A stretch of 64,000 nt of DNA, from positions 203,709 through 267,708 of the forward strand of contig MU001510.1 in the NCBI GenBank assembly GCA_010093485.1, written 5' to 3'. The translations under genes were made by a program, and so were the position numbers. The notes under the pieces are model-generated. The model saw nothing but the letters and a program-made list of their open reading frames with translations, searched no databases and was not told where the DNA came from. The stretch is from Karstenula rhodostoma CBS 690.94. Taxonomy: Eukaryota > Ascomycota > Dothideomycetes > Pleosporales > Didymosphaeriaceae. Positions 43,250-59,204 of this stretch are shown here, one piece after another (positions within the stretch are counted from its first letter, which is position 1; each line of letters begins with the position of its first letter).

Positions 43250-46200
43250 AAGTACTTAATAGATAGGTATATAATAATAGGGTTTAATTATATAAAGTCT
43301 ATTTATAATATTTATTAATAACTTCTTTTATTTACTTTTATTACCTTTCTTCTATACTCTATATTATAGGACTATATAGTTACTTATTCTATACCTAATA
43401 TCTACCTATTACCTTATACCTAATACTTACCTAATACCTCTACTATAGTAAACCTATTTAATATTAAGTAGTATAAAGATACTAGAGAATATTCTTTAAA
43501 TAAAAGTATAAAGAAAAATATAGCTATTTAGATAAAAAAAACTAATAAAAAGCTTACTATAGAGTATAATAAAATAGTAGATAATATATATTACTTTAAA
43601 TTCTAGAAGAATACCTTCCTACTAGCTATATAGCTAATTATTAATTAGCTACTAATAAAAAACTAGCCTAATATACTAAAGTAGTTATATATCTAGTTAA
43701 ATAATATATATAATATAATATAATAAGTTAAAAAAGTATTAGATAGTATTAGGTATTAATATATTTAATAGTTTTAATACTAGAACTATTTAGCGCTATA
43801 AGGTAATAGCCTATACTAGTTAAGATATTAGTAAAATTAAGGTTAAGTAATTTATAGAGAAGTAAGTTTAGTATTTTAATATTTTTAGTTTCTCTACTCT
43901 AACTCTAATAATACTAATATCTACCTAACTATCTAATACCTTAACTAATACTAGAGTCTTATTATTAAAGACTTTAGACTAGTAATTACTTAACCTATTT
44001 ACTATTTTTAAGAGAAATAAAAAAAAAGAAGTTAAAGTAAACTAAAAGGCCTTTAGATAAGAAGTTCTTAATACTAAGATTAGTATTAAGAATATAGCTA
44101 TACTTAATACCTAAATTATTATAAGGGATAAGACTACTAAATACTTTAAAACTCTATACTAGAAGTAAAACTATTTTTACTAGGGTCTTAAGACCTTTCT
44201 TAATAACCTATAAGATAAAGATCTCCTATTTATAAATATATAAGTATTCTAAAACTAATACCTTACTAATACCTACTAGATATAGATTAAATAGATACTA
44301 GCTAGATTAGATATATAAATTTAGGATCTAATTCTAGTAAAGAGAATATTAGCTTAAAAAAGTATAAAGGTAAGTTTCTATTTAAACTATAGTATTCTTA
44401 ACTAATTTAATATAGTATTATATACTATATAAGATAATCTTATTAGCTATATAATATCTCTCTATATATAAGACTTTAAAAATTACTTATCTACTATTTA
44501 TAATTCTATAGTTTAAGTAGGAGAGAGTACTTATTAGTCTATTCTATATAGTTTAATTTACTAGCTTTTTCTACTAATCTATAGTCTATATAGTATACTA
44601 GAATATATATAAAAAGGGTATTACTCTATTACTTTCTAGTCTATATAAAAAGTATATACTATACTCTATTTTATAAGTAAAGTATTAGCTATAGTATTAG
44701 GTATTACTAATAAGTTAGGGACTATATATTTAAAGTAAGTAGATTTACTAATAAAGAGGCTACTTATATTCTAGATATAGTATTTAGTAATAAGGAGGAT
44801 TTACCTAATAATATAGATTAGATTATAGATATACTTTATAGTACTAAAAATAAGGACTAGATAATAAATTAATAAAAGATATAGTATTAGGTATATTAAA
44901 AGGTATTAGACCTTATAATAGCTAGAAAATAGTCCCTAAGTATAAAAGTAACTAATTTAACCTTTATTATTTATTTTTTTTTTTTACTTTTATATATTTC
45001 CTATCTTTAAACCTTAGATACTAGAAAGGAAAAGAAGTTTTAAATATAAAGTCTTTAATACTCTATATATATAATAGAGTAATATATAGTAAACTAGTAA
45101 TAAAGTCCTTCTCCCTAAATATAAGTATTCTAGTTAAAATAAAACTAAGACTTTAGGACTTATATACTATAATAGTCTATACTAAGTAGAGAGAAAACTA
45201 GACCTATATAATAACTATCTAGTTATAAAGGAACTTATAAGATATAGGGAAGATAGGTATAACTATTTTACCTACCTCTATAGTATATAGACTAGGCCCT
45301 ATATACTAATTAAAAGTAATAAGAATAGCTAAAGGGGGTTCCTTTATATAGTCTATAGTAGCTAGATACTATATAATATTATTAATCTTATTAATAGCTC
45401 TATTAATAAGACTATACTTAATTTAAGTATTAGCTAGAAGTATAACCTTAGTACTAATAGAAAGGAGAAGTTTACTCTCTAGATTACTAGCTTCTATTAA
45501 TAGTATTATTATATATATAAAATTATTATATTTAGTATAATAGGCTAATACTAGCTAGTATTAGTCCTAAAGATAATTATAATTAATTATATTAACTTTA
45601 TAGTACTTAGTATAGAGGTATATAAAATTATAAAAAATATTTATCTCTAAATTTAAAAGAATAGCCCTATAATAAGTTTAGAATAGTAACTAGTCCTACT
45701 AAGTACTTTTATTAACTTAAAGTTATAAGAGGGTATTCTAAAAGTTAGCCTTACTATTTTCTTATTAATATTAAATAGTATTAAAAATAATAGTTTTTAA
45801 GAATTACTAGTAAAGCTATTTTATATAAGTATTAATAGGTCCTTTACTTAGTAATAGATTATATAAAGGTTACTAGGTAATAGATAGTAATTAGTAAAAA
45901 TTTCTAAATATAATAATATTTAGGCTAGTAAAAGAGAGGTATATAAATTAAGAATAGATCTTACTAAGTTAAATACTAATCTAAGCTAGTATATTAAGAC
46001 TAACTATAAACTTCTTATTAATAATAAAATAGTATATAGAGGAGAAAGTAAATTATAACTACTATAGAATAGTAGTAGATAGTAGTAGTATAATTCCTTC
46101 TATATATATAATTAGAATCTAAAAAAGGCTATTAATTATTTAGCTATTAATTAGGAATATAGTAACTCTAGTAGGTATAGATTAGATAATAGGAGATAGT

Positions 46201-49200
46201 ATACCTACTTCCTTAGCTAGTTAATTAAGGTAAGTTAAAATTATTTTAATAATATAGGTTTTACTAGTGCTAGCTTTTCTATTAAGATTAATAAGAAGCT
46301 ATAGTAGTATCCTTCTATTAAGGATTACTTTAAAATAGTTTATTACTATATTAAAGATAATCCTTTATTAAGTAGCTAAAGTATTAGGGTTAGTATTAGA
46401 CTATTCTACTTTAGTAATAGGATACTTTTAGATTAACTACTTCTAGTAGATTAAATTATTTAGGTTTTAGTAATTATTATATTCCTTAGTACCCTAGTTC
46501 TTAGTATAGTTAATAGGCCTAGACTTTAGTATATCTTAATTAACTAGTTTACTATTAATAGTAGATCCTTAAGCTACTAGCTTATCTAATTTAAATTAGT
46601 TTTAAATAGGTATTTCTTTAAGTTTTAGATTCTCTACCTTTACCTAATTAAGATTATCTCTATAATAATTAATATACTTATAGGTATAATATATATAATA
46701 ATAGTAATAGGCCTTAGTATTAGTTTTAAATAACTACCTCTAAAAGTTATAAATATTATCTATATACTAGAAGGGATAATAAAGTATAAGCTTAATATAA
46801 TAAAAGTAGGCTAAATCTAATATAAAAGAGTACTATAGATAATAGAATAGGATATATAGTTTAGCCCTAGATTACCTAGAGGGGATTTTACTCTTATAAT
46901 TAAAATATAGAAGGAAGTTAATATAGTAGAGACTATTAAGTATAAATAGGTATTCCTTATATCTTTAAAGTATTAACTTTCTACTTTAGAATAGAATACT
47001 ATTAGGATTAAGCTCTTTCTTATTTATCTATTAAACTTAATAAAAAAAGAATATAGTAAACTATACTTTTTTAGGCTAGTAATTAATACTTATTATAACC
47101 TATATAGACTATATAAGTAAAAGGCTAAATAGTATATATATAACTTCTTAGACTAAATAGTTTTTTTCCCTAATTATTTTATTTATAAGCTTAGATATAA
47201 ATAAAATAAGAGTATAATCTTTACTTAGATAAGAAAGAATAAATATTATAAGGTTTATATAGAAAATAGTATATTTTTTAGTCTTTAAGGTATATATATT
47301 AATATACTAAGCTATACTAGTTATACTAGTATAGACTTAGATATTAGTATTAGCCCTCTAGCCTAATACTAATATAGGATAGAAAGGGTTAAGTTATATA
47401 TAATTATAGATAGGTTTAAAGTGTCTATATTACTTTCTAAGGGGAATAATAAAAGTAGGGTATAAATAAGTAGGCTAAGGAGCCCTAAACTTATAGATTT
47501 CCTCTCTTATAGTAGTATTCTTTTAAAGATAGTAACTAGAAATATATTAGTATATATAATACTAAGTAAGGATTAATAATAATTTCTAATTATTAAACTT
47601 TATTTCTATAAAAGAAAGTAATAATAGTATTATAATATTAATTAAAATAATAATATTATTAAATTATATTAGTTTAGAATAGGTTACTAAAATAGTATTA
47701 GACTAGTATTAGACTAGGTATTTAATATTAGCCTCTATAGCTAAAGGGCCTAATTCTAGGTCTAGATCTAGAGTATTACTAATATAGTAGAGCCTATAGT
47801 TATAGGTACTTCTATACCCCTACTATTTATAGTAATCCTAGGAGTCCTAAATATTAAAAAGAGGGATAAGGATATACTTTTTAAATATAGTAAATTAAAT
47901 ATAGAAATAGTAAACTATAATATAAAGATATTTTTTTAGAAAGTTCTAAGTAAGTCTCCTCTATATATTTAAGGTTACTACCTACTACTCCTTAAATTAT
48001 AGTATAAACTAGAGGAGATTATACTAAAAATTATTAGTAGTAGAGAAAGTAATAAATAAAATAGGGCTTTTTAACTACTTAATCTAGAAAGTATTAGGTA
48101 GGTATTAAGTAGTTAAGGTTATAATAACTTATTATAATATTAAGTTTCTTATCTTCTTATTACTAGTATAGTTATATTCCCTAGAGCTAGGTACCTATAT
48201 AAATAATAAAGTTAATTAGTAATACTCCTTAATTAGGCCCTAAAAAGATAGCCTAAATATCCTTAGTCTATAATAAAAAACTATTAATATCTTACCTAGC
48301 TATAAAACTAGCCTATATTATAAATACCTTCTATATTATTATATTAAATAGAGTAAACTAAAATTAAAAATAGTAAGTAAAATATCTATCTTTATAATAA
48401 AAAAGGTAATATATATAGGTAATAAAATTAACTTTTTATAGATAAAACTTATTATAATTACCTATACTAGTAGGGTATAGTAAAGGGAATATAAGACTTA
48501 AGTAGTAAATACTTCTAGTAAATTTAGTAATTAGTATTAGGTAAATAGCTCCTATAGAGAGGTAAATATAGCTAGTATAAAAATAAATTTAGTTCTAAAG
48601 AAATTTAAACTTAGGGGTAACTATACCTAAATTAAGTATAACTAAAACCTCTAGAAACTTATTCTTATTCTTATATATATTATTTTTAGTACTAGCCTCT
48701 TTATTATTACTATATATACTCTTACCTCCTCCTTATATAGAAGTAGTACTAAGTAGTATACTATTTATATTTAAAGAATAAAACTACTAGCTAAAGGAGG
48801 TATTAGATATAGTATTAGTTATTTAACTAGAACTAAAGTTTTTAAAATTAAAGTAAAAGACCTCTAGTTACTACTTAATAGAACTATTAATAGGAAGGGA
48901 TATAAGAGTTTTATAATTAATAGTAATATTTTAGTAGCTAGGATAATAGGTAATTAGAAATAGAAGTTACTATTATATAATAGAATAGTATATATAGTAG
49001 TTCTTCTTAAATTAATAATTAATCTAATCTAGGTTATTCCCCTTAGTCTAAGTAGGCTTTAGGATAATAATCTTAACCTCTTAAGGAAACTATAGAAGTT
49101 AAGAAAAAGGTATTACTATATTAATAGTAAAATTATAGATATAGCTATAATAATAGTATTAGGCCCCCCTATAAGTATATATCTTTATAGTAACCTAGAC

Positions 49201-51939
49201 TTAAGTAAATAGGTATTCTTCTATATTAGTAAGAGATAGTAATAATAAAAATAGAAGCCTTAGATTTATATTATTTCTACTCCTATATAATAAAATAAAA
49301 TCTAGTCTATTATTTTTTATTTAATTCTAGTAATAGTTATTATACTCTCCCTAGATAATATAGAGATTAAACTACTAGTAATTATAAATAGAGTAAGTAC
49401 TTATTTAAATATTTTTAAACTTCTAATAGAATACTAATATATAGTTTAATTTTTTAGATAGAAGTATAGATTCCTATAGATAGTCTAGGTTTATAGAATC
49501 TAAAGGTTACTAAATAGAAGAATTCTACTAATATATTTAATCTTTAGTAGTTATAAAGTCCTCTATAAAAAGGTCCCTACTACTAAATTTATCCCTATTA
49601 CTTTTATTACTATAATTAGGTATAGGACTATTAGAGAAGGTAAAGTCTAATACCTTATCTAATACTTATAGACCTAGAGATATAGGAGTAGGCTAGATAG
49701 GTATTTATACTATTATAAATTAAATAAATCTTATATCTAAATTCTCTATATATAATAGTAAAGGAGTATATAGTATTAATTATATTATATTTAATCTAAG
49801 AGAGGATATTAGAAGAGGGATCTAATAGGCCTTATATAATAAATAATAATTATTCTAAGATAATCTTTATAGGGTTAGTCTTATTAGGGTAAAGAGTTAT
49901 AAAAGACTTAGTAAAGATAATAGAATATAAGATATAGAATATAGTTAAGTTATAGTATTAGTAGGCCTACTAATAATATAGTATTTAGAAAGAGATATAA
50001 TAGAAGTTAATAGAGAATATTTTTATTTATAATATATATAGTATTTCTTTAGTTTTCTATTTATAAAAATATTAAGAACTAGATTAAGTAAATAACTATA
50101 TTTATAATAGAGTAGTATAGGTCCCTAGCCTATTATTACTAATTAATAGAGAGATAGTATATAGCTAGAATAGGTAATATAATATAAAAATATATCTATA
50201 AAATAAATATTAGTCTAGGTATTAGATAAGGATATATATAAAAAAAAAAAGGTAAAGTATAACTAATCTACTTTAAAAGTTTATTTTATACTAATTTAGA
50301 AATATAATCTATTATAGGAGGAAATACTTTTATTTACTATTATCTATATAATTTTAGAAGAAGGGGAGAATAATATCTTCTATAATAGACTTAAATTATT
50401 TAGTCTTATAAAGGTACTACTTAGTCTATTCCTAGAGCTCTAGAACCTTATAAAAAAGGATATACTTTTAGTTAGGATTATTAGAATACTCCTTATATTA
50501 CTAATACTATCCTATAATAATTATATAGTACTTAAGAAAGGTATACTAATAAAGAAGTAAGGTATTATAAAGAGAGTATTATATAGTATCTATAGTAAAA
50601 TATAATAGGTTAGCTAGTAAAGATATATAGGATAATAGTATACTTTTTAATATAGAAGAATATAGTATTATAACTTTAGGATAAGTAAATTTAGGGGGTA
50701 ATAGTACCTATAAATCTCTATTAATATTAGTTAAGATAATAATAAAGAGGGATATCTATACTTTATTCTATCTATTATAGCTATAATATTATTCTAGATA
50801 AGTATATCTATATTATATATAATAGGTACTTTAGTACTAGGAGGACTTCTACTCTATTAGAAGATATTAGAAAGTACTATAGAAATAAAGAATATAGATA
50901 GTATTCTATAGATATAGGATATCTTAGAAGATATTAAGGTAGATAAAGGAAATAGTATAAAACTACTAAGAGTATTATTAAAGTTAAGTATTATAATAGT
51001 ATTATAGTAAAAGAATAAATAAGGGATAAAGTTAAATTAAGTTAAAAAGAAGGTTTTAAGTTTTTAAAATATTAGTTAGTATTAGGCTAGACTAATATCT
51101 AAAGAAGAATTATATACTAAGTAAATATTTAGAAATATATAGCTAAGTTTAATATTTTATAGCTAAAGTAGTTATAGATAATATATTAGTTATATTAGTA
51201 TTTAGGGAAATATTATTATATCACGTGTTAAGGACTAATTAGAATATATAAAATACCTTTTTTTAGCTAATAGAAAGCCTAAAATCCTCTATTCTAATTA
51301 GGTAATATATAGCCCTAAGGTTTAGCTAGCTATATAGAAGCTCTACTATAATAGTTTACTTTTTTACTTTATTTATTATAAATAATAAGTTTCTTAGTAA
51401 GAATTTATTTTATTATATTTATTTAATTCTATAGTTTTTTAATAATATTATATATTATTTATAGTATTAATAAATATTTTTATTTAGTAGTAAAGTTATT
51501 TATTTTTAGCCTTATTTACTAATATTTATTAACTTAATCTTATACCCCCCTTTTATTCTAATAGGGCTATATATAATAGGGATTTAAAAAAAGCTATTAT
51601 ACTCTTTATTAGTATTTAGAAATACCCTTCTAATTTAGTTATTTTAATAATAGGGCTAAAGATAATATTAATTCTAAATAGATATCTACTAATTAGAAGA
51701 ATAAAAACTTTATTATAAAATTTTTTTTTTTTTAGTTACTCTAGTATTATTATACTATAGTAGCTAGTTATTACTAATATAAATAAGTTATATATATAAT
51801 TAATATTTAAGAATAGAAAGGTAAATCTATATAATATTTTTAATACTAGTATTTAGGGTATAATATCTATATTAAGGGCTAATAAATAGTAGTAGTTATA
51901 TACTATTTCTTAGGTAGTTACTAAGTATTATAAATAGTA

Positions 51940-53290
51940 GATTTAGACTGGCGTTAGTTAGTTACCTTTTTATTTATTTATTTAGAATCCTTATTTAGCT
52001 GAGTTAAGTTTATTTAATTACTATCTTTTCCTAGAACTAGTTAAGGTCTATTAAAAGCTACTAATTATAGTTAGATACTAGTTAACTATATTATAATCCT
52101 TATTACCTTATTCTACTATTAATATAATACTAAACTCTTATACTTAGTATTTTATAATTAAATACTATACGCCCCTATTACTATTATTAAATACTAACCC
52201 TATATAGCTACTATCTCTATTCTTTATTCTTTATTCTTTACCCTTTATATATTACCCTATAGGCTCTGCGCTTAGGACTTAGAATAGGACTTAGGACTCC
52301 TTTACTAATACTATTACCTTTATCTCTACCTTTACCTCTACCCTTACCTATATATCTACTATACCGCGTAGGACCTTTTATATCTAGTAGATACTTACCT
52401 TATTTATTATCTCTATTATAAACTTCTTATTTTCTCTAGTTACCTCCTTAGTTACCTCCTTATTATAACGGGCTTTAATTTTCTATAGCTCTTATTATAT
52501 ATATACTAGCTACTATCTATTTTCTACCTCTATTTTATAAGTATTAATTACCCCCTAGTCTAGTTAAGATACCTTAAATACCTTACTAATTTCTATATAT
52601 ACCTCTTTATTAATCTTTACCTTAGTAATAACCTATTTTAGCTTATTACTATTATCTTAGTATATTATAATAGTAGAATATATTTTATAGAAGTACTACT
52701 TAGTATTATAGGCTACTTCTATACCTCTTAGAATTATAGGAAATAGATAGATTACTAACCTATTATTATTATTATTATTATTATTATTACTACTACCGCT
52801 AGATAAGGTAATCCTAGTATATAGGTATTATACTAGTAAACCTATATTATATAAGCGTCGCGCTATTAAGGAGGATTTATAGCTTACTAATAATAGCTAT
52901 TTTAATTATATTCTCGTGTACTATTAATAACTAATAGAGTATAGAATAGGAGAAAGTAATATAGGTAGCAGTATCTACCTATATATATTTTTCTCCTAGT
53001 CTTAATAAGAATTATCCTTTTTATCTATTAATAATTCTCTATTATTAGAATTCTTAAATATTAGTAGATACGCGCTAGTCCTATTTTAGGTTAGCCTTAC
53101 GCTAGTTCTATTTTAGCTAGCTTAGTACTATACCCTTTTTAGTTAGCCTATATATAGATACTAGGTATACCTTAGCTACTTTTTAGGTCCCCCTTTATTT
53201 ATATATTAGTAAAGTATAACGCGCCTTTTTATCCCCTTACTTTATTAAGTTACTCTATCTTATAGTGAATCTCTATAATATATATAGTAG
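51940..53290 (-). mobile_element. Least-mutated copy (A) of the repeat family, inverted
   Basis: Read on the minus strand from about 53290 it starts with TATTATAGAGATTCAC, matches the ~310-bp segment at 59.2 kb, and then continues collinear with 62.2-63.13 kb down to 51940. It keeps many CpG, CpA and TpG sites (GCGTCGCGCT near 52855, CCGCGTAGG near 52365, ATAACGCGCC near 53217), unlike the surrounding DNA. Beyond the first ~310 bp, one minus-strand frame is a long Lys/Glu/Val/Ile-rich reading interrupted only by TAA/TAG, consistent with a former protein such as a Gag-type polypeptide; this is tentative. It may be an LTR element remnant or a DNA transposon end. Confidence 0.6.
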
Positions 53291-56200
53291 ATCTAGATTT
53301 TATTATATACTTTAGTTTTATTAGTATATAAAAATTACCTTAAGTTTTAGTATATATACTAGTTATAAACTAATATTTATAATACTATATAATATACCCT
53401 ATTACTCCTTAATATTATATTTATTATAGACCTAAGTCTAAATAGTTATAATTAGATATTATAGTAGATTTATATATTTATCTATATATAAAGTTAGTTT
53501 TATTATTTTAATAGATTTTTTTTTAGTTAGTAATATAGTAATTACTTTTATAGTAATAGTAGTTATAATAATAGACTTTTTTTATAAAAATAATTTAAAT
53601 CTTTATTTTATTCTTTACTATAGTATCCTTATAATAGATATAGATAATAATATTAATAATATAAGACTAGATTTATTTATTAGTAACTTTAGAGTAATAA
53701 TAGGTTATATCTAAGTATTATAATAATATAGGCTTATAATAGTCTATATAAAATAATATTTAAAATAGTTAGAAAGTTACTAATAGGCTTTTTTACTTAT
53801 TTTATTTATAATACTAGATTAATAGTAATATTAATACTCTTTTTTTTCTTTTTAAGACTTTTATATTCTAGGTATATTAGTAGTATATAGCTATAAATAG
53901 TAAGTAACTTATACTTTATTATACTTTTATATTTTTATAAAAATCTTTTTCTATATTACTTTTTAAAAAATTTATATAGTTTTATTTATTAATATACTCT
54001 ATTAGCTAATATTAATATCTAGTAGAAGTACTAATTAACTACTTATATAGTATAAACTTTAGTAACTTATAATAAATTTACTTAACTAGATTAATATATT
54101 TATAGTACTACTCTACTCTTTATTATTTATAGAACTAGATAATATATATATTATCTACTTAGATCTTTTACTATTTAATAATATTTATTATATTTTATTA
54201 GCTCTAATATTAGAAGTTTATATATATTATAAATATAGTTAGTATAATTAATAGAAATAGTAACTATTTAAAAAACCTATATTTATAACTTACTAGGGGT
54301 ATATATTAATTTTATAATCCTATAGCCTATATATAAGTATATTCCCTATATAAGTATATTCCCTATATAAATATATATAATATACTAGCTAAAAGTAGTT
54401 TACTATTACTATTAATTATTTTATTATATTATAGATTATTTATACTTATTAGCTAGTATACCTTTTTTTAGAATAATATAAATATATTATACTATTATAT
54501 TTATATTAATACTCTATTATTTATATACTTATTTATTTAAAATATACCCTAGATATAAATAGATAAGGTTTAATATATTCTTTATTAAATTAGTTATTAT
54601 ATCTAGTCTATATATAAACTTATAAATATTTATTATTTATATTATTTATAGAATATATAGCTAGGAATAGGTATAATATATATAATTTAGTAATTACTAA
54701 AATAGAATAGCTATCTTATATTAGTTTACTATTAGACCTAAAGTTAGGTTTTATATTAATTTATAGTATTCTAGCTATATTATATCCTTATATAGAGTTA
54801 TTTATAATTAGTTAATATTAGGCCTTTATTATATTAATATATCTTATAGAATAAAGGGAGTAGAAATATAGTAAATATAGTAGATATATTTATTAAATTA
54901 CTTATTATTAAGTTTACTTCTAGACTAAGTATTAAAGTTTAGTATCTAACTATATTAGAGGTTATTCCTAGAAGGTATTTTATTAGATATTATTTTATTA
55001 ATACTATTTTTTTATACTTCCTATCTATAGAATCTTATACTCTTTCTAGTATTAGAGTAGATTTATCTAGAAGTCTTATAGTAGGATTCTAGTTATATAT
55101 ATTTATCTTTTTTTTATATTTTTATATCTATTTTATAGACTTTAAAAAGTTTTAGTTATATTACCTTATAATTTCTAATAGATATTTTACTATTTTTAGG
55201 GATATAAATATTTTAGAATATATATTTACTACTCTATATATTATTTAGAGTACTTTTTCTTTTTCTAAGTTTATTTAAATAGGTTTCTCTAATATTTTAT
55301 TCTTAGCTAGAATAGCCTTTACTCTTTTATATATAATATAATACTTTTTATTTAATATATTAAGAATTACTTATATAGTATTCTTAGCTATATATATAGA
55401 GTATTATATATATATATATTTAGATATTTAGAGTCTAAATATATATATTATTATATATTAGTATAGAGTAAATACTCTAAAATCCTATTTAATTTTTTAG
55501 TATTTTATAGTTAACTATTAGAGGAATATATATAGTACTTAATAGTATTAATTCTTATAGTAAACTATATTAAAATATAATAAAATAATTTATAGTATAT
55601 TATAGAAACTTATTTTAATATATTCTAATATTCTAAAACTACTACTATAATTATATTACTTACTAGAGTCTAAAAATAAATCTATTAACTTATTATATAT
55701 ATTTATATATCTTTTCTTTACCTATTTAATATTATATTTTAATATATCTTATTTATTTTTTAACTACTAGTTCTTATTATATATAGTATTATACTCTAAA
55801 AAGTTAATATAATTATTAATAATAAATATATAGTTATTATTTATTTTAGATTTACTATTAAATTATATTTTATTTTTTAGATAGTTTATATTAGCCCCTC
55901 CTATTAATATAATATATACTATACTAATAATCTATATTATATAGAAATACTAATATACTCTTTAATATCTATTCCCCCCTAAGTATATCTTTTATACTAA
56001 CTAACTATAAAATTTAATAAATCTATAAATATTATCTAGTTATCTCTAGTTAATTATATTAAATATTTTTAATAAAAAGTAGATATAGATATTCTTTTAT
56101 TCTATAGAGTATATAATATACTATTTTATAATAGTAAATATTAACTAGATCTAGCTAATATATTTACTATTTAAAGGGATATTATTATATTTATACTCTT

Positions 56201-59200
56201 AGACCTATATATTATACTTTAGTTACTTATCTTTACTCTACTAATTTAGTATATAGTAAATATACTTTTAGTTTTTTTATAATATTTTATTATTTAGTCT
56301 CTTAGTCTCCCTTTAGTACTTAAAAAATAGGTAGATTATTATTATATAAAAACTAATCTAACTAGAATTATTTTTAAGCTACTATATATCTCTTTAATAA
56401 AAGTTTATTTTACTAGTCTAACTTTTTTTTTTTTTCTTAGTATTACTACTAGTATATTATATAACTTAGAATAATTATTATAAATTATAGTATTTTAAAC
56501 TATTATCTAGAAATATAAATTTAATTCTACTTTTTATATAAGTAGAGAGTTAGCTATATTAATACTATAGTAGACTAGTTATACTAGTCTAGCTAATTTA
56601 ATTATTCTCTACTAGTCTAGCTATTATATTCTAACTAATACCTCCCTTATATTATACTTTATAAGGGTTTTATATATTTATATCCTTATTTAGTAAATAT
56701 TTAAATTATATATTTATACTAAAGTATTTTTATAATTAGTTAAATAGAACTATATTTTAATAAAAAATATATATAAGACTTCTATATATATAATAGAATT
56801 ATAGTTTAGTAATAGCCTATACTACTTTACTATCTATATATAATAGATAATTATATATAGTTTTAGTATTTAGAAATATTTTATATTTAGTAGATAAAAG
56901 TTAACTAGCTTCTATTTATATATATTAATCTACTAGAGTATTTTAAGTATATAACTAAATATTTCTTTATTATAGCTATAGTAATAGAAAAGTATAATAA
57001 AGTTATATATACTATAAAAATACTATATAGTATTTAGTTTACTTTTTAAAAGTAGAGTAAATACTACTAGTATCTATTTTATAAGTATCTTTTACTTATT
57101 TCTAGTCTACTATAATATTTAGCTAATTAGTATATTATTAAAGATTTTTATATTTAGGAAGTAAGATATCTTATAGTAGTATTTATTAATTTAACTTATA
57201 CTAGAGGTTTTATATTTTATCTTTAAGTTATTATAGATTAAGTTAATTAAATTAAATAGCTAGTTAACTATATACTTTATAAGTTCTTTATAGAGTTAAT
57301 AAAGTAGGTCTAGTATAAAAGTAGTATATATATTAATAAATAGAAACCTCTATATAAAATCTTTAATCTAATATATATATTTTAGATATAAATTTTATAT
57401 ACTATTCTATTTTATTTTTTATATTATATTAATAGTACTTTTATAAGAGTAATATAGTATATACTCTATAAATATTTTATTTATATAGTAGGTATATACT
57501 ATTATATTTTATATTTCTAGTAATATTTAATATACTATATAGTATTATCTTATTTTTAGTTCTATTATTATTATCTATTCTTTATAGTCTACTATAATTT
57601 TATAAATAATTAAATAGTATATTTTTTCTATTCTATTTATATATCTTATATATATATCTATTTATCTAATATATTTAATAGCTATATAAATAGATATTAG
57701 ATAGTATTATATAACTAGTTAATAGTATTTATAATTTAATAATTTTACTATTACCTTATAGTATATATTTATAGTAATATCTCTATTATACTATTTAATA
57801 ATTAGTAATATAGTAGTAAGGATATTATTTAGAATCTTTTTTAACTATTAGATATATATATCTAGATTATCTATTAATATATATACTAGCTATACTATTT
57901 AATTATTCTAATAGTTACTAAGTTATATTTTATTAACTCTAATTATAATAGGTATAATAGTAGAGTTATTAGGTAGTTATATTTATATATTTTACTACTA
58001 GTTAGAGTTCTATAAGTCTATATATATTTTTATCTTATAGTAGAAACTATTATTATTAGTTATATTCTTTAGTATTTACTTTAAGGTATATATTAAGTAT
58101 TTTTTAAATAGCTTAAATCTAATCTAAAATTCTATTACCCTAAGTATATTTTATAAGAGAAGTTATTCTATTTCTTTAGTCTAGACTTTATTAAGTATTT
58201 TATTCTAGGTAAATAGGTATATAGAGTATTCTTTCTAATTATAGTTAGTAGTACTTATTTTAATATTATCTAGGAGTATATACTACTATTTAGTATTTTA
58301 AAACTATATATTAAATAAAAAATTTAATAAATATTTATTTATAAATAAAAGATTAATATCTCTATTAGTATATTAGATATTATATAATTATTTAGTAAAT
58401 ATATAACTTATTTTATTTTTAAATAGTATATATAGGTTATTATTATAACTTACTATTAATATACTATATACTAATATATATACTAGAAGGTAATATTTTT
58501 ATTATAACTAATAGAATAATTTATATATAGGGGTATTTATTTACTAACTAGTAATATTCTTAAAAATCTAATAACTATTTATAACTAAAATACTTACTAT
58601 ATATAAGAATATTAAAGCTATTTATTAATAATTACTAGTAATATAGTTAATATCTTTATAATACCTATATATTAATACTATATTAAAACTCTATATATTA
58701 TAGTCTTTAGTATTACTATTAACTTTAGTATCTATTTTATTATTATTACTTTTAATATATATTTTACTATTATTATCTTTATTATTATAGTCTATATTAT
58801 AATTATATAGGCCTATATTTAATAGGCTATTCTTTTAGTTTATATTAGATATAGATAGTATAGATCTAACTATATAGGTTTTATAATTATACTAATACTA
58901 TAACTTATTAAAATATTTTACTATATTTATTACTAATAATTTATAATCTATCTTCTAGTCTTTATATACTATAAGTAATATATATTTAATCTAGACTAGC
59001 TCTTTAATATCTAGCTATATATATATATACTAGAGACTAAAAATAAAATCTATATTTATATAAAATACTCTAATATATACTAAGTAGATATAAAATATAG
59101 TATATAATTATTTACTATAAACTATAGTAATTTATATACTACTTTTAATATATTTAATTTATTTATATAGTAATATTATATATACTAAGCCTATATCTAT

Positions 59201-59204
59201 ATAT

